Of a stretch of 64,000 nt of DNA, positions 35,076 through 45,459 are shown in pieces. The notes under the pieces were generated by a model, which saw only the letters and a program-made list of their open reading frames with translations, was not told the DNA's origin and ran no database searches. The DNA is from Candidozyma auris (taxonomy: Eukaryota > Ascomycota > Pichiomycetes > Serinales > Metschnikowiaceae): contig NC_072817.1 of the NCBI RefSeq assembly GCF_003013715.1, positions 248,001 through 312,000 of the forward strand, given 5' to 3'. Positions within the stretch are counted from its first letter, which is position 1, and each line of letters opens with the position of its first letter. The position numbers and the translations under genes were made by a program.

Positions 35076-36191
35076 ATGTCGAATTTGCTGTTCGAAGAAG
35101 CCTCACGAAAATTTTGTGAAGTACAAGCGAAAAATGTCTACCTCTTGGAGCGTCTACAAACTGCTGATACTCTGTCTACTCCCACCTTTCACGCCGATGT
35201 TGAATTATTCACCAACAAGCTCAAGGAAGCTCTTGTGATTTCATGGAGGTTTCATGACTCTGAACGCAACCTCAAGGTTTGTCTGGCGCTCAATCGAGTG
35301 ATGCTCTGTAATGACGGTATCTACGATGCTGTGAATAGAATTTACAAGCGTATGATGGAAGGTGGCTCGACGCATACTACGGAGGCCGAAAATGAGTTTG
35401 CAGCCATAGTGGGGGAGTTCGGTAAGGGCATACTTTCGATGGCTCGGGCTGCTCATGGAGCCAGCAGGAAGCAGGCCAGCATAGAAAGGTACGAGGCCGG
35501 CTTGGCGATGATCAAGTTCACCCAGATGATGGACCCGAAGTATGAACGAGATAAGAAACCCATTGGGAAGGATCCATGGGAGAGTCCTTTAAAGAGCGCT
35601 TGCGATGTGAGGATCACCACCACCAAAGCAGGTAAACTGCGTCCTAGTGGAAATGCTCCAAGTTCGAATTCTAAGGAGCAAAGGCTGGTGTCGTCAAGCC
35701 GCTTCCAGCGTCTCATTAGTCTGGCACCCGTGGCCAAAGAGAATGTCGGTTTGAAGGGACCTGCAGTCCAGATAGAGCAGCTCGAGGCAGCCATAGCATC
35801 CCAGCAAAAAGCAATGGCTATTTTTTCCGACCAGCTTGCTGAGTATGCAGAGGGTTGGGATTCTTTTTTAGGTGGCCACGAATTGGACTACGGATACAAG
35901 AGGTACATTGAAAAGTGTCGTTGGCAACGAGAGAAGGCGAGCAGGATCTTGGAAATGTTTAGTACAGTACGCATTCGATTGGCGAAGGCGAAACAAGTGG
36001 TAGGGATGCTAAGAGAAAGTGACATCGAAGAGATTATTCACTTAGTTTGTGTTCTGGTGTTGATGTTGACTACAGAGTGGAATCAGCACATGGCCAGTGG
36101 TAGTACTACGCTGCTGTGGGCAGTCATTGAGCGAGAGTACGGGGCGTCCGTGTTAGCCACTGAAAGGTGTCTTGATGGAGGACAAACCTAG
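35076..36191 (+). CDS. Orphan protein, 371 aa
   Basis: An intact ATG-started ORF in tandem behind VPS11, not recognised as any family. The product is mostly helical. The N-terminal 160 residues are charged helices (FEEASRKFCEVQAKNVYLLERLQ; FHDSERNLKVCLALNRVML). A basic Ser/Pro linker covers about 170-230, and a second helical region follows (IEQLEAAIASQQKAMAIFSDQLAEYAEGW; IEKCRWQREKASRILEMFSTVRIRLAKAKQ). A hydrophobic segment (IIHLVCVLVLMLT, about 327-340) could be a buried helix or a weak membrane anchor. Its length, codon use like that of its neighbours and own upstream motif copy argue that it is expressed. It may be a fast-evolving or lineage-restricted gene. Confidence 0.7.
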   Translation: MSNLLFEEASRKFCEVQAKNVYLLERLQTADTLSTPTFHADVELFTNKLKEALVISWRFHDSERNLKVCLALNRVMLCNDGIYDAVNRIYKRMMEGGSTHTTEAENEFAAIVGEFGKGILSMARAAHGASRKQASIERYEAGLAMIKFTQMMDPKYERDKKPIGKDPWESPLKSACDVRITTTKAGKLRPSGNAPSSNSKEQRLVSSSRFQRLISLAPVAKENVGLKGPAVQIEQLEAAIASQQKAMAIFSDQLAEYAEGWDSFLGGHELDYGYKRYIEKCRWQREKASRILEMFSTVRIRLAKAKQVVGMLRESDIEEIIHLVCVLVLMLTTEWNQHMASGSTTLLWAVIEREYGASVLATERCLDGGQT

Positions 36192-37176
36192 GACTTGTAA
36201 TTGGAGGTGTGACAGCACCAGACGTGCGAGGGAAGGATGGTCTACTTCATCAGCGTGCAACATCCTCTTACTGAATTTACTTTCCTAGGGGATTCAGTGT
36301 TCCGAGCGAGTTCAAGGACTTCGGACAAGACCTAGGGATGGTGGTGCCACCATGTGGAGTCGTCTCCTTTGAAACAATAGAACGACACAAGCAGCCTCCT
36401 TGCGATCAGCGAGGCCCACAATGGCACTTCGAAGCAAAGGACTAAAAACATCATTGTCTTCGAGCCTAAGATGTATAGTCCAGCAATTAACCTACCTTCA
36501 GTTAACCTCTTCTACATTCAGTCGAAGTTTTATAGTAGTCAACCTCTTGTCGAAGTCCACCTCTTCTCGTGATCTCGCTTGCTGCTTGTGCCGGTCGCAT
36601 TTTGCAGCCATTTCTGTGGAACTACCGAAAAGCACGAAGAAGCTCTCCAGTGACTATTCCCTCAACCTAAATTTGAAAAAGCAAATTTTTTTTTACATCA
36701 CCCTCGTTGCAACCCGTAATCATGACCGCAACCGACATTCTTCTTATCCTTCTTCTTTTTCTGCCTCCAGCAAGCAACTTCGATAACCGCCCACTCGCGC
36801 CAGCAACTAGCGCCAGCGCCTGTGGCCAGTGGGCCCAGTGTCTTGTGACTCCAGAAAAAAGGTGCCGAGGGGCCATTTTGCAACCGGGCCATAGTCACAA
36901 AAGAACTTCCTTTTCAACAACTGCCATGAATTGAGCACCCAAATCCACTCAATTGAACAAAAAGTCGCCTCCGATATTCATTTTATCCATCAATTCCTAA
37001 AAACACCCCTTTGTTCCCGTCCCTTCTCCCTTATCGCATCTCTCGCTGAGGGTCCTGCCTGAGACTTGCCACATTTCCCTCGACCCTGTTCTCCCTCGAT
37101 CTCCCTCGCTCTTTTTCACCTACTCCCTTCCACCTGTTCTTCTTCTCGCCAACCCTTCAACCTCCAACTTTTTGCC
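36192..37176. promoter_or_regulatory. Upstream region of RTN1
   Basis: About 1 kb with no gene. It holds one recurrent motif copy (36600-36611), a TTCAGTGTTC word near 36295, and a pyrimidine-rich stretch of about 150 bp just before RTN1, typical of a highly expressed gene's leader. Confidence 0.5.
36600..36611 (-). promoter_or_regulatory. Recurrent intergenic motif (TTTTGCAGCCAT on +)
   Basis: Copy between the orphan gene and RTN1. Confidence 0.5.
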
Positions 37177-38112
37177 ATGTCCGCTCCAGAAGAGTCCTTT
37201 GATTTCAACAGCGCCCCTGCCAAATCTCAGCCAGCCAAAACTACTCCTTCTTCTTCTTCCTCTGGCTCCTTGTCTCCCTGCTACGTGCTCACTTGGCAGG
37301 ACCCGGTGCTTACGGGCAAGATCTTCGGTGGCATTGTCGCTGGCCTTATCTTGCTCAAGGTCAATGTCATCAGCCACGTGTTCTACTTGTTGTACCTTGG
37401 TCTTTTGGTTTCTGCTGCTGCTGAATACGTGGGCAAGTTGGTCACCGGCCAGGGCTTTGTCACCAAATACACCGCCCATGCTCCCTCCTACTCCAAGATC
37501 ATCAATGAGTCCGTGTTGCCTGCCGTGGGCAAGTTTGCCACCTGTTTCGAGGCCAAGGTGCAGAGAATTGTGTATGCTCAGGATATCGAGTTGACCTTGA
37601 AGGCCGCCGGAGTGTCGTACATATTGTACTTCATCACCTCCTTCTTGAGCTTGTACACTTTGGCCTTCGTTGGCGTTTTGGTCGCCTTCTCCTGGCCTCC
37701 TTTCTACATCAGAAACAAGGACCAGATAGACGCCTTGGTGGCCCACTACACCAAGCTCTTGAAGCAGAAGACTAGTGAATTGACTTCCCAGGCCCACAAG
37801 TCGGTGGCTCCTCACTTGAACACGTTGGCCAAGAAGACCGGGCCCGTGGGTGACTTCATCTCTTCCAAGTTCCCTACCAGAACAGCAGGCTCGACTGTGA
37901 ACGCTTCTAAGGACACCTCGTATGCCACCGGCTCCAAGGCCGACCCTGTGGCCGTCGAGAAGCCTCTTGACGGTGCTGGCTCTGCCGCTCCTACTGCCCA
38001 CGCTACCGGCTCTTCTTTCCCCTCGGTGCCATCTGCCGCTCCAACCGGTGTTGTCGCTGAGGACGTCGAGCCTGCTTCCAACACTGGCGCCGAAAAGGCT
38101 ACCGCCTTGTAA
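37177..38112 (+). CDS. RTN1: Reticulon, ER tubule-shaping protein
   Basis: Started at the ATG at 37177 (the frame is open upstream with no ATG), the protein is 311 residues. After a Ser/Pro/Lys N-terminus comes the reticulon-homology domain (about residues 28-200). It opens SPCYVLTWQDPVLTGKIFGGIVAGLILLK with a first hydrophobic hairpin (about 45-85). A hydrophilic loop of about 60 residues follows, then a second hairpin (AAGVSYILYFITSFLSLYTLAFVGVLVAFSWPPFYIRNKDQID). The C-terminal 110 residues are an Ala/Ser/Thr/Pro-rich tail. Reticulons wedge into the ER membrane to form tubules and sheet edges. Leucines are mostly TTG, which suggests high expression. The 293-codon antisense frame over this gene is a shadow. 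Confidence 0.93.
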   Translation: MSAPEESFDFNSAPAKSQPAKTTPSSSSSGSLSPCYVLTWQDPVLTGKIFGGIVAGLILLKVNVISHVFYLLYLGLLVSAAAEYVGKLVTGQGFVTKYTAHAPSYSKIINESVLPAVGKFATCFEAKVQRIVYAQDIELTLKAAGVSYILYFITSFLSLYTLAFVGVLVAFSWPPFYIRNKDQIDALVAHYTKLLKQKTSELTSQAHKSVAPHLNTLAKKTGPVGDFISSKFPTRTAGSTVNASKDTSYATGSKADPVAVEKPLDGAGSAAPTAHATGSSFPSVPSAAPTGVVAEDVEPASNTGAEKATAL

Positions 38113-38295
38113 ATAGCGCTATCTGGTGCTTGCTTGCCTGCCTACTTGCCGATCATGTTTTTGTACTGTATTTTTTTTATTATGTGCATGTTGGCTCCTC
38201 ATTTAGTTTATTTATGACTTGCTGGCGATACCATCCCTCAGCGATGGCATCGCCCTTTAGCAATCACTTGTCCATGTAGATTCAGCGTTATACTC

Positions 38296-39333
<1,038 letters not shown>

Positions 39334-39551
39334 TCAGGATGAGTTGCTTCAATGAAGGTTGTTTAAGTTGATTTACTCGAAGTATGTCTATTTTGTATAA
39401 CTAGTTGCGGCTGCAAAATCTCATTAGTGGAGGCATAGATTTACAATGATGTTACTTTTGTGCTCGCAAGCCAAACTACTGTGAAGTTTATTTACACTTC
39501 TAATCACCTTAGTGTCGCCTTGCTTAAAGCCTATTTACAATGCAAGATATT

Positions 39552-40334
39552 CTACTCCTCCTTCTCTTTCTTCTCCTCGGGATCAATATCCTTCCTTCTC
39601 TGGTCCAAGGTCAAGTACAAGTGAGTTCCAGCAGACTCCAATGTCCTCACAAGACCAGCACCACCCAAAATGGTCAATACACCAGCAAGCTGGCCCTGTA
39701 ACTGCTCCTTCGAAGGTAACAGCTTAAACTGGTCCACCTCGGCCACATTGTAAATGTTCAGCTCAATCCTGGCACCAAGAAGGAAGAGCTTTTCGTTTTG
39801 AGCCTTCAAAAGCTTGACCACACTTTCAACTACCGGTGGATTACACTCCTTAATGGTGATGATGGCAGTGGGGCCGCTCAAGAGTGGTGCCAATGGGTGC
39901 TTGACATTTTTGTTTTTCAACGTGTTCTTGTGCAAAGCAGGGTCTTCCTCGTGAGCAGACCGAAGGTAGACGTTGTAAAGAGAATTTCTCAAGTATGTCA
40001 TAGTCACTCCCAACTTTTTCAATTCCGATCTCACCTTGACGGTATCATTTTTCACCAAGTTATTGTGATGCACGTAGAGAACAATTTGATTGTTGTCGTT
40101 CAAGTATTTGTAGTAGTCGATCAAAAAGGTTTTTCTCGAAAGTGGATGTTTGGTAGTTTTCCTTTGAAGAAGGGCCTCATTTGGATCCACCTTGGCTTGG
40201 GCAGTTGCTTGGAGAAGTCTTGTGGATGTGGACAAGGACTTGTATGCAAAAGGAAGTCTCAGGCACAATGGCGCTGAAAGCTTAGGAATGGCCAGACGAA
40301 GGCTCCCCACAAAAGAGAGCGAAGCAAGCCTCAT
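39552..40334 (-). CDS. MRPL11: Mitochondrial large-subunit ribosomal protein uL10m (Mrpl11)
   Basis: The 260-residue protein begins with a classic presequence rich in Arg, Ser and Leu and lacking acidic residues (about residues 1-45, ending SLSTSTRLLQATAQA). The body follows the L10 fold: RKTFLIDYYKYLNDNNQIVLYVHHNNLVKNDTVKVRSELKKLGV, TMTYLRNSLYNVYLRS, then HPLAPLLSGPTAIITIKECNPPVVESVVKLLK and FLLGARIELNIYNVAEVDQFKLLPSKEQLQGQLAGVL. It ends in a Lys/Glu tail. This matches yeast Mrpl11 (249 aa), the base of the mitoribosome stalk. The gene diverges from the RNase III gene. Confidence 0.92.
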   Translation of the reverse strand: MRLASLSFVGSLRLAIPKLSAPLCLRLPFAYKSLSTSTRLLQATAQAKVDPNEALLQRKTTKHPLSRKTFLIDYYKYLNDNNQIVLYVHHNNLVKNDTVKVRSELKKLGVTMTYLRNSLYNVYLRSAHEEDPALHKNTLKNKNVKHPLAPLLSGPTAIITIKECNPPVVESVVKLLKAQNEKLFLLGARIELNIYNVAEVDQFKLLPSKEQLQGQLAGVLTILGGAGLVRTLESAGTHLYLTLDQRRKDIDPEEKKEKEE

Positions 40335-41004
40335 TTGAATCCGATAGTCCTAGTTGAAGATCAAAGGTTTCAGGTATCCTAGATTTTCATCTCACTCTTT
40401 TTTAGTGGGGGCACGACTTAGAAGTGGTAGGTGAGACTCTTTTCAAATTTGGTCGGGAGTCAGTTCTTTCTTTTTTTTTTTTTTTTACCCTTTTTCTTTT
40501 TTGATTTTTGGTCGAAATTTCCATACTCTCCAGTTTTTTGTGTCAATGGGCGTCTCCATAACTCTCACGTTCTCGGGCACTTTGTGAAATTGGTATAAGC
40601 GCTCTCTGCCCGTCCCTCACAGAAAAGCCAAAGAAATATAAACGCTTGAATTTGTCTATGACACAGCTTCATGCAACTGAGTCCCATCAATATTCGCTCT
40701 CTACTTGAACTACATCTGTGGGTATAAAATCCCCGGATAATCTTTCTCGTACACTCTATCTACCTGAGTTATGCAGACTCCTCTCAACTCGCTGTCAAAA
40801 TCATCAATTGCCTAACCCCTCATGATTTAGCTTAAATTCGGGATCAAGCGCCCATACGTTTCATTTTATTTCTTACCGTACTTTTAGTTCTCTATGCCTT
40901 GGTCCCGCCGAGAAAGTATACACGAAGAATATCGACTTTGCAATTTCCGACATAGATGCGCATATCAACTACAGCTCATCCCGTCGTGCATTGCAACACC
41001 TTCC
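40335..41004. promoter_or_regulatory. Divergent promoter region MRPL11/RNase III gene
   Basis: About 670 bp, with a T16 tract (40471-40486) flanked by further T-rich DNA. The frame of the downstream gene is open back to an ATG at 40894, so part of this stretch could be coding. No copy of the recurrent motif is seen here. Confidence 0.5.
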
Positions 41005-42513
41005 ATGTCTGAGGCGAATTTCAAGGAATTCTTGGGCAGCTTGGTTGACGCTGCTCTGAATGAACCTCAAGTAAAGAAGCGAAAAGGGTCGCCTACAACC
41101 AGGGAGGACAACCACAATGAGTCGACCTTTGGATATGCTCAGATCAATAAGCTTGAGCACTGCGGGAGGATGCTCCAAAAGTACATCCACTTGGTTGTCG
41201 AAGAGGCTCCCACTCTTGAAGACTTGGATGAGATATCCAAAAAAGCTGAACTAGACGATTTCACCAGGTGTGAGGCCAAGGGCAATAAGCTAGTGAGAAT
41301 GGTTGCAGCCCTCAAGACCAATTACAAGAAGAAGAAGATACCTATCTTTAATGAAATCTTGGAAGAGAGTATACAGCCGCCCACAGAACGAACTGCGTCG
41401 TTGACCCTTGAGACACCCTTGGGAAGCTCTGTTTCTAAGCATGAAGATAATCCCACGCTTTCTTTGACTTTACCCAAAATCGAGGATCCTCAGCTTCAGG
41501 CTCGTGTTTTCCAGCATAAGTCAATGTCTGCCAACAAAACATATTTGGACGAGAAAGAGATTGTCAGCCAGCACAATGAGCGTTTGGAGTTCTTGGGTGA
41601 CTCTGTGCTAAATACAATGGTGACGAAGATATTGTATGAGAGATTTCCTTACGCAAAAGAAGGCCAGCTCTCTCAGATGAGAGCCACGCTTGTTTGTAAC
41701 AAGACTTTGGCAGAGTTCTCCCAGGCATTCAACTTTCATCGCCTTTTGCGCTGTAATATAGACGAAGAGCATCTTCGTGTTGGCAAACAGAAAGTTTACG
41801 CCGATATCTTTGAAGCATATCTTGGTGCTCTCGCTATAGAGCGTGGCTTCGATCTCAAAGAAGTTCAAGACTGGCTTTCAAGCCTCATGGATAAAAAACT
41901 CCGCAAAATGGGCAAGGAACTAGAAAAAACCCAGCCTATCAACAGAAACGCTAAGGCTGAGCTCTATGCCATGGTGGGTTCTGCATCCATGCATCCACAA
42001 TACGTTCCTGTTAATAATGGTAATAATGGTGACGTCAGCGGTGAAAACACAAAGTTTACGGTGCACTGTGTCATGGGGCTGGATATCATGGGTGAAGGTG
42101 AGGCGCCTAACTTCCGAGATGCGGGTCTTCGTGCTGCAATGGCTGCTCTCAAAAACAAACCACTCATGGAGAAGTACAGCCGTAAGCGGGCAGAAACTGA
42201 CCGTTCTATCACTGTGAGCAAGGGATCCTTTAAAGATACCTTCTCTGACTTCCCACTTCTTGCTACAGATTCGATCAAGTCCAATAAGTTTGCAAAGAAC
42301 GAAGCCTATGCGTACTTCGGCAAAGCAGTGGGCATCGCTCCCACTTATACCACAACGTCAGAAGGTAACCTATACAAGGCAGAATTCAAAGTGAAGGACC
42401 ACACCATAGCCATAGCTCACGATGTATCTAAGAAAAATGCCGAGCACCGTGCGGCTGTCGTTGTTCTACAGAACAAAGACAAGATTGACGAATTCCTACG
42501 ATGGTTGGATTGA
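41005..42513 (+). CDS. RNT1: RNase III with two dsRNA-binding domains (Rnt1/Dcr1-type)
   Basis: Started at 41005 (MSEANFKEF) the protein is 502 residues; an in-frame ATG at 40894 would add 37. A helical N-terminal domain (about 1-120) and a linker precede the RNase III domain (about 157-280). That domain has the signature HNERLEFLGDSVLN and the second acidic motif YADIFEAYLGALA, so both catalytic acid pairs look intact. A first dsRBD covers about 316-391 (AKAELYAMVGS...FRDAGLRAAMAAL), and a second lies at about 422-498 (NKFAKNEAYAYFGKAVG...KKNAEHRAAVVVLQNKDK). Yeast Rnt1 has one dsRBD, whereas budding-yeast Dicer (Dcr1) has two; C. albicans uses one Dcr1-type enzyme for both rRNA processing and siRNA production. 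The gene is Rnt1/Dcr1 family with certainty; which role dominates is inference. Confidence 0.9.
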   Translation: MSEANFKEFLGSLVDAALNEPQVKKRKGSPTTREDNHNESTFGYAQINKLEHCGRMLQKYIHLVVEEAPTLEDLDEISKKAELDDFTRCEAKGNKLVRMVAALKTNYKKKKIPIFNEILEESIQPPTERTASLTLETPLGSSVSKHEDNPTLSLTLPKIEDPQLQARVFQHKSMSANKTYLDEKEIVSQHNERLEFLGDSVLNTMVTKILYERFPYAKEGQLSQMRATLVCNKTLAEFSQAFNFHRLLRCNIDEEHLRVGKQKVYADIFEAYLGALAIERGFDLKEVQDWLSSLMDKKLRKMGKELEKTQPINRNAKAELYAMVGSASMHPQYVPVNNGNNGDVSGENTKFTVHCVMGLDIMGEGEAPNFRDAGLRAAMAALKNKPLMEKYSRKRAETDRSITVSKGSFKDTFSDFPLLATDSIKSNKFAKNEAYAYFGKAVGIAPTYTTTSEGNLYKAEFKVKDHTIAIAHDVSKKNAEHRAAVVVLQNKDKIDEFLRWLD

Positions 42514-43002
42514 TGCGTTCGAAGTGATCGCATTACTATCTTCGGTCTTCTTGCAGATAATCAAAGGGGGTGGTCTATTTATGAGCTAGTTTATTCAGTT
42601 TCTCATTCTATCAAAGATGTTTATAGACACGAAGAGTCAAAGACCTTCGTACATTACGTGCTAGCTTGGGCAAGTTCTCTGTTTGCAACGTCTGTGATTA
42701 GCTCTATAATACTCTGTTCATTATCACATACATAAACCAAGTCAGATCCAACTTGAGGACTTTAAATCAGATCTCAAGCTTCCCTCATTTCACTGATATG
42801 ACCTATCCATTCTCGTTGGAATTGCCTCGACGAGTCTTTGATCGCTATAATTACCATAAACTAATGGCTGCGAAAAAGGCAACTCCACCGCCAATTGCCA
42901 ACTAGACCATAACTACACCCTGATAGAATATCTGTTCACAATTACAAACATTAACACATCTCTTTCTTCCCCTCCCCATCTACTCCTCAAAAAGCGTTCA
43001 CC
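42514..43002. promoter_or_regulatory. Upstream region of the 489-aa orphan gene
   Basis: About 490 bp with no gene. It holds one exact recurrent motif copy (42864), 139 bp before the ATG, and a TTTCACTG word at 42788. Confidence 0.5.
42864..42875 (+). promoter_or_regulatory. Recurrent intergenic motif ATGGCTGCGAAA
   Basis: Exact copy 139 bp upstream of the orphan gene at 43003. Confidence 0.5.
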
Positions 43003-44472
43003 ATGAATTTCTATTTGCTCTCAAAAGCTCTGGCCGCCACTTGTGTCACAAGCTCAGCTACAGCAGACGGCCACTTCGTCGATAGTGCCAAACTATTGAA
43101 GCATTCACCGATTCTTACTTCCTGCTACTTTGCTAAAGCAAACCTTTCCATAGTCCCCTCCGAAAGGCTGCTCAGCGACACAGACCACCACTGTGTCAAG
43201 CATGTTAAATTTCCCTTTATGGAGTCCTCTGGTCGATCGTTCGCCGACTCGAAAGCACGAGTGAATGCCCAACACCACTTGAAAGACTCTGCCTTTTCTT
43301 TTATATTTGAATTTGGTTTCATTATTCGTCTCTTCTTTGGGGGTATTCCAATCGATACTCCCCAACGTGTTTCACGCAGTGTTGGAAACACGTTAACCAG
43401 GGTACCTCCTAGCAAAAGGAGCCCAAAAGTGCTCTACAATCCTGATTTCGTCCAAAACGAAATTAACTTTACTGCCCATCCCTTCTACGCCCCCTTCTAT
43501 CGTGTGGATCTCTCATTGATCTCGAGCTTGGCTAAAACTAGGCTAGCCTCAGCCAAGCATTACAAAAAGAGTGTGAAATTTTTTAAAAACCTCGAGAGCT
43601 GTTGCCTTTCCCAACCAAAAGCAGCAAGAGTATCTTTTGCACCTAGCCCAGTGAAACAAAATTTCATCACTACTGAGCCGCCAATTCTCGTTCAGTCGCT
43701 TCCTTCTTCTACATCTACCAAGAGTGCGCTCAAGAAGTCACCAGGGCCGAGTGCTCTTCCAAGGGTCGAATGGCAAGAGGTCAATTTTGCTGGCTTTTAC
43801 AAGCTTGTGGACAAAATATTTGCTGTGCTTGAAAATGAAACAGACAGCGCAAGTTTCAACGCCAAATTGAACTCGCTCTATTCAGTGCTCTTGCGAGAGG
43901 TAGTACTGAAAGTAAAGGCCAACTACACTGGCTACGGCAACAAGCTTGATCATTTGAGAAGCTCTGTGTTATCCGTACATGGCAATCTTCGAGGCTTACA
44001 CAACGAGTTGGAGTGTATTAACGATGAATATGAAAGTGGAGAGTCAATTATTTTGAGACTTTGTAGCTTCAAAAAGAGATTGACGCTAGCCAGCAAGCTG
44101 TTCAGCAAATCTTCTCTACACTTTGCCATTGCCACCAAGGAGGCCAAGAAGGCTCAAGCTTTATTATTTGAAGACATAGTCAAGTGCCAGAAACTTTGTC
44201 ACAAGGTCCATTCTTGTCAAGCTGATGTGATCAGCTCCTTGACTTGCAACTCCGATGCACTTCCGGGGGCAATCCGTTTTAGCAAACAGACTTCTTTCAT
44301 TCATCAGATTAGACCTCAGCCAGTGACAGAAAGGTTTGTGAACTTGTTGGATGATACCAATTTTTCTCTCAATACGACCGAGATGTTGTTGAAGTCGCTC
44401 AAAAACGTCTTCGGACAACTTCTGTGGATCGCTACTCTCGCCAATCAAGTCCAGAATCCTCTGCATGTATAA
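43003..44472 (+). CDS. Orphan protein, 489 aa
   Basis: An intact ATG ORF of 489 codons, not recognised. The first 130 residues contain a hydrophobic stretch (FSFIFEFGFIIRLFFGGI, about 98-115) that could be a membrane segment. Residues 200-260 are a Ser/Pro/Lys linker. The last 230 residues are strongly helical (VEWQEVNFAGFYKLVDKIFAVLENE; LNSLYSVLLREVVLKVKANY; LRGLHNELECINDEYESGESI; ATKEAKKAQALLFEDIVKCQK), like a coiled-coil or spectrin-like bundle. It has no conserved catalytic motif. It lies just before a 2.4-kb disturbed region holding a tRNA and a pseudogene, and may be lineage-restricted. Confidence 0.7.
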   Translation: MNFYLLSKALAATCVTSSATADGHFVDSAKLLKHSPILTSCYFAKANLSIVPSERLLSDTDHHCVKHVKFPFMESSGRSFADSKARVNAQHHLKDSAFSFIFEFGFIIRLFFGGIPIDTPQRVSRSVGNTLTRVPPSKRSPKVLYNPDFVQNEINFTAHPFYAPFYRVDLSLISSLAKTRLASAKHYKKSVKFFKNLESCCLSQPKAARVSFAPSPVKQNFITTEPPILVQSLPSSTSTKSALKKSPGPSALPRVEWQEVNFAGFYKLVDKIFAVLENETDSASFNAKLNSLYSVLLREVVLKVKANYTGYGNKLDHLRSSVLSVHGNLRGLHNELECINDEYESGESIILRLCSFKKRLTLASKLFSKSSLHFAIATKEAKKAQALLFEDIVKCQKLCHKVHSCQADVISSLTCNSDALPGAIRFSKQTSFIHQIRPQPVTERFVNLLDDTNFSLNTTEMLLKSLKNVFGQLLWIATLANQVQNPLHV

Positions 44473-45015
44473 AACCATACGTAATCTTTAATCGAAATAG
44501 ACGAACAATTCTGATTGTCTCATGTAAGGTAGAGTTGTTCCATCGGGCCTCATGTGGCAGTTTATAAAAACTTTTTTTTCTTTTTTTTTGTTTGAAGGTT
44601 GACAATTTGATTGAAGTGCATTCAATATGATCAAAATATAAAGTATTTCTTCAATCGGCTTTAAACATGAGAAAAGGCGTAAACTTTTGCTTCCTTGTAC
44701 TAGTCTCTTGCATACTACAGCCCCTATTTAGATCTATTCAGATATAAAGACGATTAACCACAGATTAGTGTTGAATTCATGTTACACCACGAGGGGCCCC
44801 ATTAGACTATTATCTTGACAACTTCATCAGGGGAAACTCACTATTTACAGTCTATTTTCTCATAATAAATAGGCGGTTTGTCACAAAAAGCTTCACGAAT
44901 TATCTAATTTCGTATTACAACTTTATTAGTCTAACCGCAATGATTATTGGGATTAAATTTGACACTAATACAAATCTGATATATTGTTTCATGCTTCCGT
45001 TGCTTCCTATATTCA
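44473..45015. other. AT-rich intergenic DNA upstream of tRNA-Ser
   Basis: About 540 bp, visibly AT-rich, with a T-rich tract at 44571-44589. No gene seen. Confidence 0.5.
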
Positions 45016-45097
45016 GGCAACTTGTCCGAGTGGTTAAGGAGAAAGATTAGAAATCTTTTGGGCTTTGCCCGCGCAGGTTCGAGTCCTGCAGTTGTCG
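45016..45097 (+). tRNA. tRNA-Ser (anticodon AGA)
   Basis: An 82-nt type II tRNA. The acceptor stem GGCAACT pairs with AGTTGTC (one G-U pair) and has discriminator G. The D-arm carries CCGAGTGGTTAAGG. The anticodon stem AAAGA/TCTTT encloses the loop TTAGAAA, giving anticodon AGA for UCU/UCC serine codons after A34 deamination. A long variable arm (GGGC-TTT-GCCC) and T-arm GCAGG-TTCGAGT-CCTGC complete the cloverleaf. The B-box is GGTTCGAGTCC. A T10 tract at 45105-45114 is the Pol III terminator. This is not the clade-specific tRNA-Ser(CAG). No intron is present. Confidence 0.97.
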
Positions 45098-45459
45098 AAC
45101 ATTATTTTTTTTTTGCCAATCTGTTGAAGCAAGTCAGGAACTAACTTCTTGTCCCAAAGACATTGCTACACTTCTGTTTACACTAGGGAACCTACCTAAA
45201 GTAAAATTTATACATTTACTTTTTGTTTCAATCAACGCCCAAGTCAAAAACCAAGGGATACTCTGTTTATTCACTTGCCATGTTCCTCGCAGGCTGATAA
45301 CGCGTTCGCAGTGTCCTTGTCATGAAGAGTCGTCACCACTGCGATTGTCTGCCCGACTACAACTGCAGTTCAACGCTATGATCGGATTCACCTCGCGTTG
45401 TCTCTCAACTATATATATCTGTAGAATTCCCCTTAAATTCAAAGAAGAAAAAAAGTATA
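45098..45459. other. Intergenic DNA between tRNA-Ser and pseudogene
   Basis: About 360 bp including the Pol III terminator and an AT run CTATATATATC near 45409. No gene seen. Confidence 0.4.
45105..45114 (+). terminator. Pol III terminator of tRNA-Ser
   Basis: Run of T residues 8 nt after the mature 3' end. Confidence 0.85.

Noticed and set aside
37120..38001. 293-codon open frame antisense to RTN1
   Set aside because: RTN1 is strongly codon-biased, which suppresses stops on the opposite strand. The predicted product is Gly/Arg/Val/Gln-rich without any motif.
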